A DNA stretch of 64,000 nt from Distichodus sexfasciatus. Its lineage: Eukaryota; Chordata; Actinopteri; Characiformes; Distichodontidae. The position numbers and the translations under genes were made by a program. The DNA lies in NCBI GenBank assembly GCA_032718565.1, contig JAVGVS010000055.1, positions 2,017,706 through 2,081,705 of the forward strand, given 5' to 3'. Of this stretch, positions 12,323-24,500 are shown in pieces; the stretch's first letter is position 1; every line of letters starts with the position of its first letter. Under the pieces are notes generated by a model. That model did not search any database. It worked only from the letters and a program-made list of their open reading frames with translations, and was not told where the DNA came from.

Positions 12323-13097
12323 AAATCGGCAGTTCATCAGATGCCACTTCTACAAACCTTACACCTTTCACTCGAAAACAGCCATTGTTTTAAAGAGAAA
12401 AATGTGATTCTAAAGCCATGTAGCAGGAAAAATCAGGAAAAGATACAAAATTGTGTCATTTCTGATAAGATACTAAAATAGTTAGCTAATCCCCAACACT
12501 GCTGTGAGCACAGTGGGACCCGATGACTAGAGTTAAGATGCCGTCTTCGTCAATGCTGCTTCCTTCAGGTCAGTCTGTTTCTCTCCTCTCCAGTTCCAGT
12601 TCCAGTTCCTATGGAAAGTACCCACTTAGGTACTCCCATATCTCTAACTCTCCGTCTTCCTTCTTCTCTTGATCCATTTGTACGTATGTTAATATGTGGA
12701 TATGAAGGCATTATTTTAAATATTTTGCCGTGAAGTCGTTGTGGAAAAAAGCTACATTGTAGCGTATCGTGTGGCACTTAATGGACTTAAGATGTTCTGG
12801 ACTTTTTGATGCACATAAATGAAAAAGACAAAAAATGGACTGAAGGAACTCAATTGCTGTTGTATGGCATTATTTTTTGTGCCAAAAATAATGCCGTAGT
12901 GTTTGGGGGCTGCTGACCCTGTCGTTATTTTTATTTTTTTAATTTGCATGACCACAGTCCAAGTTCTGAAATTTCTGTGTGGTGTTTTTCAGAGTTTTGA
13001 AATGGATGTATAAATTCTAGCTTCCTTTGAACTAATGTTTCTTATTGTAATAGAGTATGTTAACGAGTTAATATATGATATGGAATGACTGTAATTA

Positions 13098-13135
13098 TGT
13101 GTGTGTGTGTGTGTGTGTGTGCACTCCAGCGAGTG

Positions 13136-13168
<33 letters not shown>
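13098..13168. repeat. (TG)n and (GA)n microsatellites
   Basis: A TG tract at 13098-13120 and a GA tract at about 13141-13168, inside the probable cnksr2 3'UTR. Confidence 0.9.
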
Positions 13169-13172
<4 letters not shown>

Positions 13173-13533
13173 ATCACATGCATTGCCCTCGTCTTGGCTT
13201 TTAATCTAATTCCATCTCCAGGTACGACTTTTTGAGCCCAAGGTCTGTAAAGAATCCACAGAAAGTACAATTTTAAACGATCGAGGCCTGCAATAAATGT
13301 TGAACGAAAGCCGTGAGGCGGTGAAACACCTGATCTATTTTTGTAAAGCATGATATTTATCCAGCTGTTTGTACATGGTTTTTGTATGCCGAGCTGTGTA
13401 TTATATGAAGATATCCATGATGGTGTCGATCCCTCTTTCAAACGTGTTTCCGTTTAAGACCTTTGAAGAAAAAAAGAAACTTTGATGTGAAATCAACATT
13501 GCTGTTGTCTACAAGATGCTAAATAATTTTATG

Positions 13534-13539
13534 AATAAA
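13534..13539 (+). other. Poly(A) signal AATAAA, probable cnksr2
   Basis: AATAAA lies in an AT-rich UTR-like stretch about 3.7 kb past the predicted stop codon, and no other plus-strand gene ends before it. Assignment to cnksr2 is inference. Confidence 0.5.
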
Positions 13540-14987
13540 CAGTTTGATGTTTTGCCATATGACTTTGGGTGTCACAGATGAATCAGTTTTGTAAAATTCT
13601 CCAATATGAATTATGCTTCAATTTTTGCACGCTTTTACAAGAGCTTGTTTGTCAGCAGGGCGGCTGTGTGCAGATGCATGGTGATTTAAATGCAAGGATT
13701 AATAGAGATTAACCGGCCATGAGGCAGATATTGGGATTTGAGAATTTAAATGAGAGTTTCTCTTGAGACAAGACTTGTGTCTTCAGAATTAGGACTAGTG
13801 GTTTATACATATATATATATATAAACCAGAACGATGTAGTTCAGCTGAGTACATGTTGATGGCATTCACATGAATGGTAATGGTATCTATATGTTCATAT
13901 TCAAAACACTTTATGGGGCGCATTTATTAAAATAAAATAATAACTTAATAAAATATCCAGCAAACTGGCAATATTACGCTCTAATCCATTACCCTTCTGC
14001 TAGGGTTTAAAGGTCTTGCTCAGTGGCCCAGTGATGGTAGCTTTGGAGCTAGATTTGATTTGTAGGCAGTTATCATTCCCCTATGCCATCATCACTGTAT
14101 TTATTTGCATTTTAAAGAAATTTAGAAATGGACAAATCATCAGATCACTTACAGTAATAAATGGTGGTAATGGAGTCATTTCAACATGTATTACTGTTCA
14201 TAATTTGCTTAGTCTATGGGTGAGAATCCAGATGTTTTGAACCACTTTGAGGCTGTTTAGGTGTTAAGAACTCGAATTATTCATGCATTCATACATTTTC
14301 TGAATCACAACATATGCGATACATATTTATACAAGAGATATTATTATTACAATGTTATGTACATTTCATTTGGGAATTAACTGGCTTCAAGAAAATTACT
14401 ATTAGTATTTGTTGTGAGACTGATGTCTTTGGGATTATGTCCAACGTCCTAAATATAATTTAAAAAATATCTAATGTCTAGGTAGGTTGTGTAGTGTGGC
14501 TTTAGGTAAGGGCTGAGTTCACTTATGTAATGATTAAGGGATGGTCCAGAAGGATGTAGTTTAGCCGAAGGCATGTCGCTGACCTATTTACATGAATCAT
14601 ATTAAAAACACTCCATAAGGTGCATTTCACAGTAAAATAAAAGTTAATTTTATTGAAGACTGCCAACAAGTCTCTTGGTCCACAGTAGAGAATTCTACAA
14701 TTAAGCATATAGGTTAAGTTAAGCTTGCAATTAGGAAATAGGTGTCGCTCTGGATAAGAGCCTCTGATAAATGTAGTCACTGTAAATACAGTTCTGCAAA
14801 CTCCTCACTCGACACACCCCTCCTCCTCTCTGCTCAGCTGACTCCTGAACCCGGTCTTAACCTCGTTCTAGACTAAAGAAATTGTGAGAAATTGAGAGGC
14901 CTTTTGAGCCTCATGTGCCCCTAGGATATGGAATGCTTTGCCCACCATAGTGAAAAAATCAGACACAATCTTACTCTGATATTTATC

Positions 14988-15115
14988 CAAGATTCTTTAT
15001 TTGTCACATGCAAATTATACAGGTACAACATGCAGTGAAATGTATCCTGATCCGCTCCTGACTGAGCCAATTAAGCAAAATTAAAATAAAATTAAAATAT
15101 AACACTGATTACATC
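14988..15115. repeat. Dispersed repeat (RCACATGCAAATTATACAGG family), copy 1
   Basis: Shares AAGATTCTTTATTTG and GTACAACATGCAGTGAAATG with 32340-32600 and, inverted, with 50160-50282. The class is unknown. Confidence 0.6.
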
Positions 15116-15598
15116 TGATGTGTTATGATAATGGTATATATTTTTTTGTTTCGTTCTCAGGATGTATATCATTTTGTCTAATTGTGGTCTTGAATCTTTT
15201 ATGTTTTGATTGATGTTTTATATCATTATGCTTGCTGTTTGATGGCGCTTTGTAATTATTAGTATTATTATTAACATACAGTTTGTTTACAGTACGCAGT
15301 ATGTCAATATCGAATCATTATTTTATATATACGCTATATGTAAGTGTATAGTTGAAAAAAAGCAGGTGAAATTGGGATTGGGGTATGAATTACACCCCGC
15401 ACCCGCCCCAACCGAGAGAGGGGTAAATAGCGCGGCGCCACTCCGCCCACTTCCTCGCGCACTGCAGTCAGAGAGCGCGAGACAGACAGACAGGCGGATC
15501 GCTGCTCCTACGTTGCTCGCTTTCTGTCACCAACAGACTCGTTCCCGTTTTCATCCCGGCTGCCTTCTCCCAGGCATGGCAGACGGCTTTACCCCATC

Positions 15599-18500
15599 AT
15601 GGCAGTGCGACATTACACCCTCGACTTCAAGCTCTCCGCGCCAGGTAAACGAATGAGGAGGAAATAAGGAAGGAATAAGAAACAAACAAAAAAGCCGCAA
15701 CGGAATGAATGAAGCGGTGCGTCTGAAGCTCCATCGCACAGCACGGGGCCTGTAACGTTATTTACCGTCGCCGTTTTTATATCTAACGTCTGCGCTTTGT
15801 CGATGTATTTTCTGAAGACATTTGTGACCGTGTTAAAAATAGGTGTGCACGGTCCAAAAAAACATAGTCACATCTTTTGCATTTTTACGTAACTGGTTTT
15901 AGGTTGACCTTACACACCTAGCATACGTGCTAAGGCTAATCTGACTTGTCCTCTCAGCAGCGGCGAGCGAAGTAACTAAGTGCGTTCCAAATGGGCTCCC
16001 CTCTCCCTACATAGCAAACTAACGTCTTTAAGCCCTTGTTAGTTTTTAAAAGTGGATACCAATGTCAAAATGGGCTTCCTACCCCCTAAGTGAACCACAC
16101 TGCTTTTAAAACGTCTTAAAGCCCTAGTTACCTCGCCTGCCGTCACTGAGGGGTAACCAACTATTGGTTGAAGCTGGCTTCAAATTAACAAATTGACTCT
16201 GTAAACTACACTTTTAAAAACGTTATTAAGCCCTAGTTACCTCGTCCGCCGTTACTGAGGTAAGTATGACTAAAAACACCTACCTTCAAATCACCAAATT
16301 GACGCACAGCAAACCGCACAGCTTACTTTGAGGTAACTGGGGTTTGAAGACGTTTTTAAAGCTGCCTTCCAAAGCTTCCTACTCCCTACACAGTAAACCA
16401 CACAGTTTTAAAATAACACCTTTAAGTTCTGCCTAGAGCCACACATGTAAACAAGCAACAGTACCACTACACAGTACACTAGTAAGACTTTAGAAAATAC
16501 ATTTTCGTGCAATATACAGAGCGAAATATGTGAAGAAGTAACAGCAGAATTTGGATATGGCCCCACTTGGTGGTGTAGGGGGAAAAGTCAGCACCCTACT
16601 TAGGGAGTAAGCAGCCGTTTGATAGACGCCCTGGCACGCGAGGCTTCTAGAGAGCTATTTTCGTGAAGATGTTGCCATGGGGATGTTAAGAAAACACCTG
16701 TAAGACACGCGGTCTGGGTCGTGGTCAGATTTCACGCATCGTGTTGCGTGAAGTGTTACGCGTTTGTTAATGGACTGTCTCTCTTTATGGAGGTCTTTGT
16801 GCTGCCACGCGTTTGGCACGTACACATGCGAGAGACGTGCTGGACTTTACTGCAGCTGTTATCCACTCCCAAACGTTGCTTCAAACGTTTTTAAACTATC
16901 ACCACTAAAAGAAAAAAAATCAGAACGAAAAAAAGGTCGAGATTTTGAGATAAAAAGTCATAATTATGAGATAAAAAGTCGAAATTATGAGATAAAAAGT
17001 CGAAATTATCAGATAAAAAACTCGAAATCATGAGATAAAAAGTCATAATTATGAGATAAAAAGTCGAAATTATGAGATTATAAACTCGAAATTATGAGAT
17101 AAAAAGTCATAATTATGAGATAAAAACTGCGCGCCAGTTGTGCTAAACCTGCCGTTGTCACTTGCACATGCAAACTTGACGTTTTTGGCTTGATTTCGGA
17201 TTCAAATGGATTGTAAATACATCGAGGACTGTTTTAAACGTGCCTTCACAACAAATGAAATACTGCATTTGCTTGCAAATTCACAAGTTGCCTCTGCAAG
17301 TGACTTTGGCAAGTTTAGCACCACTGGCGCGCATGCGCACTTCATTTCTCATAATTTCGACTTTTTATCTCATAATTATGACTTTTTATCTCATAATTTT
17401 GACTTTTTTATCTCATAATTTCGACTTTTTATATTATTATGACTTTTTATCTCGTAATTTCGACTTTTTATCTCGTAATTTCGACTTTTTATCTCATTAT
17501 TATGACTTTTTATCTCATAATTTCGACTTTTTATCTCATAATTATGACTTTTTATCTCGTAATTTCGACTTTCTTTTCGTTCGGATTTTTTTCTTTTAGT
17601 GGCGGAAATGGGCTTCCATATGAGGTAGACTTTAGGAGTTTGTTTTCTTGGCCTGGTCTGAGAATGTTCTGGAGAGTTTAAGCTATGCGACCGGTGAGTT
17701 GAAACACTTGCAGAGCGCGTTCCCGGTTCCAGACGTGAAATTGGGCTTGTTGTAAATTAATCCAACATGTCTACGTCTAGAGAAAGTTGGAATAAACTAC
17801 GACTAGCGCCGTACGACGTAAAGTAGAACGTTTCCAGTCGTGAGATTGGGCTTGTTGTAGTTTCATTAAACTTGTCCTGGTCGAATTCCAGTAGTTAAAT
17901 TAGGTTAGCGGTAGTTCAATCCAACATGTCCTGTGCGGTTCCAGTCATGAAATTGGGCTAGCCGTAGTTTAATCCAACATGTACATGTCAGGGTTCGGTC
18001 GTGAATTTGGGTTGGTGGTAGTTTAATCCAACTTGTCCTGTGCAGCTCTGGTCTGAATTTGAGTTAATCATAGTTTAAACCAACCTGTCCTGTCAAGTTC
18101 CACTATGAACTTTGGCTGGTTGTAGTTTAATACAGCATGTCTTGTTTGGTTCCAGTTGTGAAACTGAGCTTGTCATAGTTTAATCCATCATGTCCCCTCT
18201 GGTTTCAGTCAAGAAGTTGGGCTAGTTGTAGTTCAAACCAACATGTCCAGGTCTAGGTCCAGTTCCAGAAATTCAGACATGTTTGATAAACTATGACTGA
18301 GTTTTGGGGGTGTCATAGTTCATTAAATTTGTTGGGATTCCAGTTGTGTGTAAGCCATATCTTATCAAATGCGTCTGAATTTCATGGCTGGAATCAAAAT
18401 TCGGTAGTGAGGATAAAGACTAGTGTTTAGGGCTGAACGACTGCTTTGTAAAACATTTTTAATAAATGTTGGGGTGATTTTGTAGGACAGTTCAAATACA

Positions 18501-21500
18501 TAAAAACATTGTTTAGTCCAACTGAACCCAATCTTAGTTTACAGAGCTACAGTTATGTAAAACTTGTTATTAAAGGCGCCTGAATCTCATGGCTGGAATT
18601 TGGACAGTCATTGACTCACCACGAAACCCCTGAATTCATATAACAGTCCAGGTCGACCAGTCCTTTTGTATAAAGAATAGCAAGAAATTTGTGATGTGCT
18701 AAGTTTTGTTTAATTTGCTGACAGTGAATTTCCTGCAGTGTGACTGCTGTGCTTGTAAAATTTGCTGAAACAATGTATTCTGCAGCTCTGCCAGAGTTGA
18801 TTTCTCTTTAGATTACAAAATCGAAGTCATAACAGACTGAGAATCGGGGCAAAGTTGGACTAAAAGTCAATTGACCTTAAAGCATGTTTATCTCACTATA
18901 TCAACACTTTTATTAATGAAAGCTTTTCTTTAAAAAAGGGAAAATACTTGCTGAATCTGCTTTCAATTTTCAGTTTAATCTGACATCCTGCATAATCTTA
19001 TGTGCTGAGGCTGGACTATTCAGTGAAAGTGGATAGAAACTTTATTAAAAAACGTATTGACTATAAATATTTTGCCCAATTTGTGTTTACTGTTGCCCTA
19101 AATAATTCTGTTGTGTCCAGTCACCTGCCTGCACCCTGTCCAACAAAAATGTAAAGCAGTATTAATTATTTGCAATCAAGTTAAAATCTATAACTAGGAT
19201 GTATAATTGAAGTCTAATCTAAGCCCGGCCATATAAAGCACAGAGCACTTTCTATTTTATTTATTAGCAGTATCATAAATGGGAGCGATAAAGCGTTATC
19301 TACAACAACCCGACCCCTCTGTGTGTGTGTGTGTGTCTGTGTCTGAGTGGTTTCAGTGTCACGGGGATTTAGACAGTCAAAGATCAATAGCCGATTTTGC
19401 CTTCGGGGTCACTGAAGCACTAATGCCCCATCAAGGGACGTATGAAGAGGTCATCGAATTAGAAGGACTGATTACTCTATTGTTTTTGTCCTCCATCTGT
19501 TGTCCCGCGTTTCAGCCGACCATTCTGTGACTGTGCGTGGCCTGCAGTCTATTTTTCAAGAGCAGGAAATGACAGAGACTGTCCACGACACCGAGGGACA
19601 TGGATATCTGGCCACATTCATTGGCAAGAATGGCAGGTAGGTAGTATCACTGAACCCAGCAGGTTTTCTCCTTTCTCCTCTGTAATGCTGGAGTTTTCAC
19701 TCAAGTTATAGAGAATTTCTCCAAGCAAAGATCCAGAACAAACATCATAATGGCAAGCATAATATAAAAAATAATTTAAAATGTGACTTGCTATTTATCT
19801 GAAATTAAAGGTTGTGTTTCCATGTAAACATTGGTATACAGTATATTATCTGTTTTCATGAAATGTCATTTCTCAATCATGAGTCATGGGTGAGCAAAGA
19901 AGGATTACGCCCAAATATTTCCAGCCATTCCACGGAGGGTTTTCATTTTTTCCTCGCCCTCTGTAACAGCTAAGCACAAAGTTGAAGCAAACTGAACTGG
20001 TGAGACAATAATGATGAGCACATTTCTGCCTGAGCGCGCACACACGTCCTCCCTCTCTGAAAGCACCAGGTGTGCTCCGGTGCTCAGACCCCCCCTTTTA
20101 GGATGACCATTGATTGGCCGGTTAAGTGTATCCTCTGCGCAACAAAGGGCTGCGTTTAGTGGAGCGCAGGGCCATTTTAGTGGCTTTGTGAATCTGATCT
20201 AAGGGCTTTGGCACACACTTCCTGTTTTGTGTGTGGCTCGCGGTAAACACAGCTGGTGGGCCTTTGTGTTAACCTAAGCTGGGGATGAAGCGGGTCCGGG
20301 CGGGACCACGTATCACCTGGTGGGGTGGAGAGCGGGGCAAAAAGTTCTCTGTGCTCAGTACCAGCATATTGGAACCTGCTGCTCTTTCAGGAGTTTTGAG
20401 AAGATGTGTATGTTAGCAACTAACATAGTGTACGTTAGCAACTAACATAGTGTTTATTAGCAACTAACATAGTGTTTATTAGCAACTAACAGTGTACGTT
20501 AGCAACTAACATAGTGTACATTAGCAACTAACAGTGTACGTTAGCAACTAACATAGTGTACATTAGCAACTAGCATAGTGTACGTTAGCAACTAACATAG
20601 TGTTTATTAGCAACTAACATAGTGTACATTAGCAACTAACATAGTGTACATTAGCAACTAACAGTGTACATTAGCAACTAACATAGTGTACATTAGCAAC
20701 TAACAGTGTACGTTAGCAACTAACAGTGTTTATTAGCAACTAACATAGTGTACATTAGCAACTAACAGTGTACGTTAGCAACTAACATAGTGTACATTAG
20801 CAACTAGCATAGTGTTTATTAGCAACTAACATAGTGTACATTAGCAACTAACAGTGTACGTTAGCAGCTAACATAGTGTACATTAGCAACTAACATAGTG
20901 TACATTAGCAACTAACATAGTGTACATTAGCAACTAACAGTGTATGTTAGCAACTAGCATAGTGCACGTTAGAAACTAACATAGTGTACATTAGCAACTA
21001 ACATAGTGTTTATTAGGGATGCACCGAATATCCGGCCACCGAAAAATTTCGGCCGAAAGTGGCCAAAAAATGCATTTTTGGTTTCGGACGATTTTTTTTT
21101 TTTACGCGACCGAAACAGTGATGACGCAAGCAACAGCCGCAACCTGCATGCACCAGATTGGACAGTCAACATGTCTGCCGTGTGGGCGCATTTCGAGCTA
21201 ATCCCTGTTTTACACTGGATGCGTGTCCGCTGCGGTGCGACTGCGCTGCATTTCCATTCCGTCCGAGGCCATCCGCCAATTCGCACTGGATGCGTTTGTG
21301 GTCCGTATCTGATCCGGCGCTCCGCTGGTTTGCGAGATCACACGATCATGGGAGAATTGTAAAAGATCGCGCAGGATAACGCGATAACAACCGTGGGGAA
21401 ACCAACAGCGTTTGTTTTGCTGATTTCTGCGCACTACAAACATTATTAGTAGGCTTCCTAGTTCATTTTGGCCTTGTTGTTGTTCAACGTTAATTGTGTT

Positions 21501-24500
21501 TAATGTGTTTAGTATTGTGTTAAATTGCTGTGTTTAATGTTGTGTTTGTCATACTTTGTTGCGTTGTAACCTACAGACAACACTTAATGCATTTAAAGTC
21601 CATTTTTTAATGACATGGATTCAAGATTTTTGAGTTGTTTTTTTTTTTGCTGTTCACAATTTTATGTTTCTCCACCTCCAAAATCAACTTTTCGTCGTCC
21701 ATGATGTTGTGAAGGGATCGTCTGGAGTTGGCGCATGCGCTCTGTGTTGCGTTCTTGATCCATATCCGTCAAAAATAGACTTGATGCGCATCTCGACAGA
21801 CTGCGGGACATGTGACGGAACAGAGACATAGTGGAGACGCAACGCAGCGGATCTGGTGTAAACTGTTGCATTGACTTTATTGGCGGCGATTAGCTGCAGC
21901 TGCCGTGTCGGAGACGCACCGCAGCGGACACGCATCCAGTGTAAAACAGGGGTAAAACAGGGGTAAGAAAGACACACGGAAAGCCGTTTGTAAAGCGTGC
22001 AATGCCGACATTTCTAGAGGGGGTGCATCCACAAAGACTTTCTCAACGTCGGGATTAATTTATCATATAAAATCAAAACATCCCGATCGCCATGCAGATT
22101 ATGAAGCACAGAAGAGGCAAGACCCTTCGAGCACACCCACTCCGTCTGTGGCGGACGTTTTTGAAAAGGCAAGAAAGTTTTAATTTTAGTGTTTTAATAC
22201 ACTATTTTGTTATAGGCCCACAGAGAATGTTGTTATATCTTTCAACAGTTTTTAAAGCACTTGTTCTGAATGCACTTCGTTCAGGATATTAAAATGCACT
22301 CGAATTCACTTGTTTTATGAGCGAAGATATTTAATTGTATAATATTTCAGCTATCTTGCTTTTAGGCTATTCGTGAGTGGGGCCAAGTAAAACATTTTAT
22401 TTCAAATTTTATTTTATATTGTGCATTGTTTGAATGCTAAATAAATATTTTCATAGTTTTGTAACAAATTTATTCTTTGAAACATGAATATTAATTTATG
22501 CAATTGCAATGCTTGACTTTAGTGAGGTAAGTACACACAGTCCCAGCCATAACGGCAGTATTACAAAAAATTGGTTTTCGGTTTCGGCCAAAAAAAATCA
22601 TTTCGGTGCATCCCTAGTGTTTATTAGCAACTAATATAGTGTACGTTAGCAACTAACATAGTGTTTATGAGCAACTAACATAGTGTACATTAGCAACTAA
22701 CAACTAACATAGTGTACATTAGCAACTAACATAGTGTACATTAGCAACTAACAGTGTACATTAGCAACTAACATAGTGTTTATGAGCAACTAACATAGTG
22801 TTTATTAGCAGCTAACAGTGTACATTAGCAACTAACATAGTGTACATTAGCAACTAACAGTGTTTATTAGCAACTAACATAGTGTTTATTAGCATCTAAC
22901 ATAGTGTACGTTAGCAACTAACATAGTGTTTATTAGCAACTAACATAGTGTACATTAGCAACTAATATAGTGTACATTAGCAACTAACATAGTGTACGTT
23001 AGCAACTAACATAGTGTACATTAGCAACTAGCATAGTGTACATTAGCAACTAACATAGTGTACATTAGCAACTAACATAGTGTACGTTAGCGACTAACAT
23101 AGTGTTTATTAGCGACTAACATAGTGTTTATTAGCAACTAACATAGTGTTTATTAGCAACTAACATAGTGTACATTAGCAACTAACATAATGTACATTAG
23201 CAACTAACATAGTGTACATTAGCAACTAACAGTGTACATTAGCAACTAACATAGTGTTTATTAGAAACTAACATAGTGTTTATGAGCAACTAACATAGTG
23301 TTTATTAGCAGCTAACATAGTGTACATTAGCAACTAACGTAGTGTACATTAGCAACTAACGTAGTGTACATTAGCAACTAACATAGTGTACGTTAGCAAC
23401 TAACATAGTGTACATTAGCAAGTAACATAGTGTACGTTAGCAACTAACATAGTGTACATTAGCAACTAACATAGTGTTTATTAGCAACTAACATAGTGTA
23501 CATTAGCAACTAACATGGTGTTTATTAGCAACTAACATAGTGTACATTAGCAACTAACATAGTGTTTATTAGCAACTAACATAGTGTACATTAGCAACTA
23601 ACATAGTGTTTATTAGCAACTAACACAGTGTACGTTAGCAACTAACATAGTGTTTATTAGCAACTAGCATAGTGTACATTAGCAACTAGCATAGTGTACG
23701 TTAGAAACTAACATTGTGTACATTAGCAACTAACATAGTGTACATTAGCAACTAACATATGTGTACGTTAGCGACTAACATAGTGTACGTTAGCGACTAA
23801 CATAGTGTTTATTAGCGACTAACAGTGTTTATTAGCAACTAACATAGTGTACATTAGCAACTAACATAGTGTTTATTAGCAACTAACATAGTGTTTATTA
23901 GCAACTAACATAGTGTTTATTAGCAACTAGCATAGTGTACGTTAGAAACTAACATAGTGTACATTAGCAACTAACAGTGTACATTAGCAACTAACATAGT
24001 GTACATTAGCAACTAACAGTGTACGTTAGCAACTAACAGTGTTTATTAGCAACTAACATAGTGTACATTAGCAACTAACAGTGTACGTTAGCAGCTAGCA
24101 TATGTGTACATTAGCGACTAACATAGTGTACATTAGTAACTAACGTAGTGTTTATTAGAAACTAACGTAGTGTTTATTAGCAACTAGCATAATGTATGTT
24201 AGCAACTAACAACTATGATTTTGGGAAACGCACCCCTGAGCAGAACATCATCAGCACAGTTTATTACCATTTGTTACTTCGTTTGTATTTAATAACTGTG
24301 ATATACAGTGGTGAATGAACACAGCACAGCACACAGAGCACCACAACCAAATGTGACCCTGCATTTGACACGTCCGTGAAGGAGCGGTGGCCAGCTGTTA
24401 GTGGTGCCGAGGAGCAGTATTTAGGGATGGTATACCTTGCTTATGAGTACCTCAGCGGAACTTTTTTAATGGTTTACCAGTTCCCCTATCCGTTATGCTA

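Larger units (their letters stand above)
9854..15598. other. cnksr2 3' region and cnksr2-sms intergenic space
   Basis: Holds the probable long cnksr2 3'UTR with a poly(A) signal at 13534, a tandem array with a LINE inside it (10264-12322), TG and GA microsatellites (13098-13168), SINE fragments (about 13985-14075 and 14735-14790) and a dispersed repeat at 14988-15115. No protein-coding gene is seen, although mammals carry several genes between CNKSR2 and SMS. Confidence 0.6.
15645..19515 (+). other. sms intron 1
   Basis: GT-AG intron. It holds a possible Harbinger-type fragment near 15978-16620, the palindromic array element at 16902-17602 and a diverged minisatellite at about 17718-18330. 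The first 300 bp are CpG-rich. Confidence 0.8.
21014..22616 (+). mobile_element. hAT-superfamily element with BED zinc finger remnant
   Basis: Terminal inverted repeats TAGGGATGCACCGAA and TTCGGTGCATCCCTA, bordered by a perfect 8-bp target duplication GTGTTTAT (21006-21013 and 22617-22624), are diagnostic of hAT. The duplication shows insertion into a GTTTAT-type unit of the array. Inside, 21981-22173 encodes a BED-type finger: CKAC, then YHIKSKH (C-x2-C, H-x4-H). The downstream transposase with its RNase H-like and dimerisation regions is missing, so the copy is non-autonomous. A Harbinger-like element interrupts it at 21202-21963. Confidence 0.93.
20405..24236 (+). repeat. 22-bp tandem array, locus 3, split by a hAT element
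   Basis: About 2.2 kb of units with core TTAGCAACTAACATAGTG, with variants carrying GTTTAT in place of GTACAT, and some shorter units lacking CATA. The right end is GATTTTGGGAAACGCACCCC, matching the other loci; no left terminal motif is visible. A hAT copy interrupts it at 21014-22616. Confidence 0.95.

Noticed and set aside
17206..17681. Repetitive plus-strand frames (Phe-Tyr-Leu pattern)
   Set aside because: They are readings of the 20-bp tandem array in the palindromic element, without protein homology.
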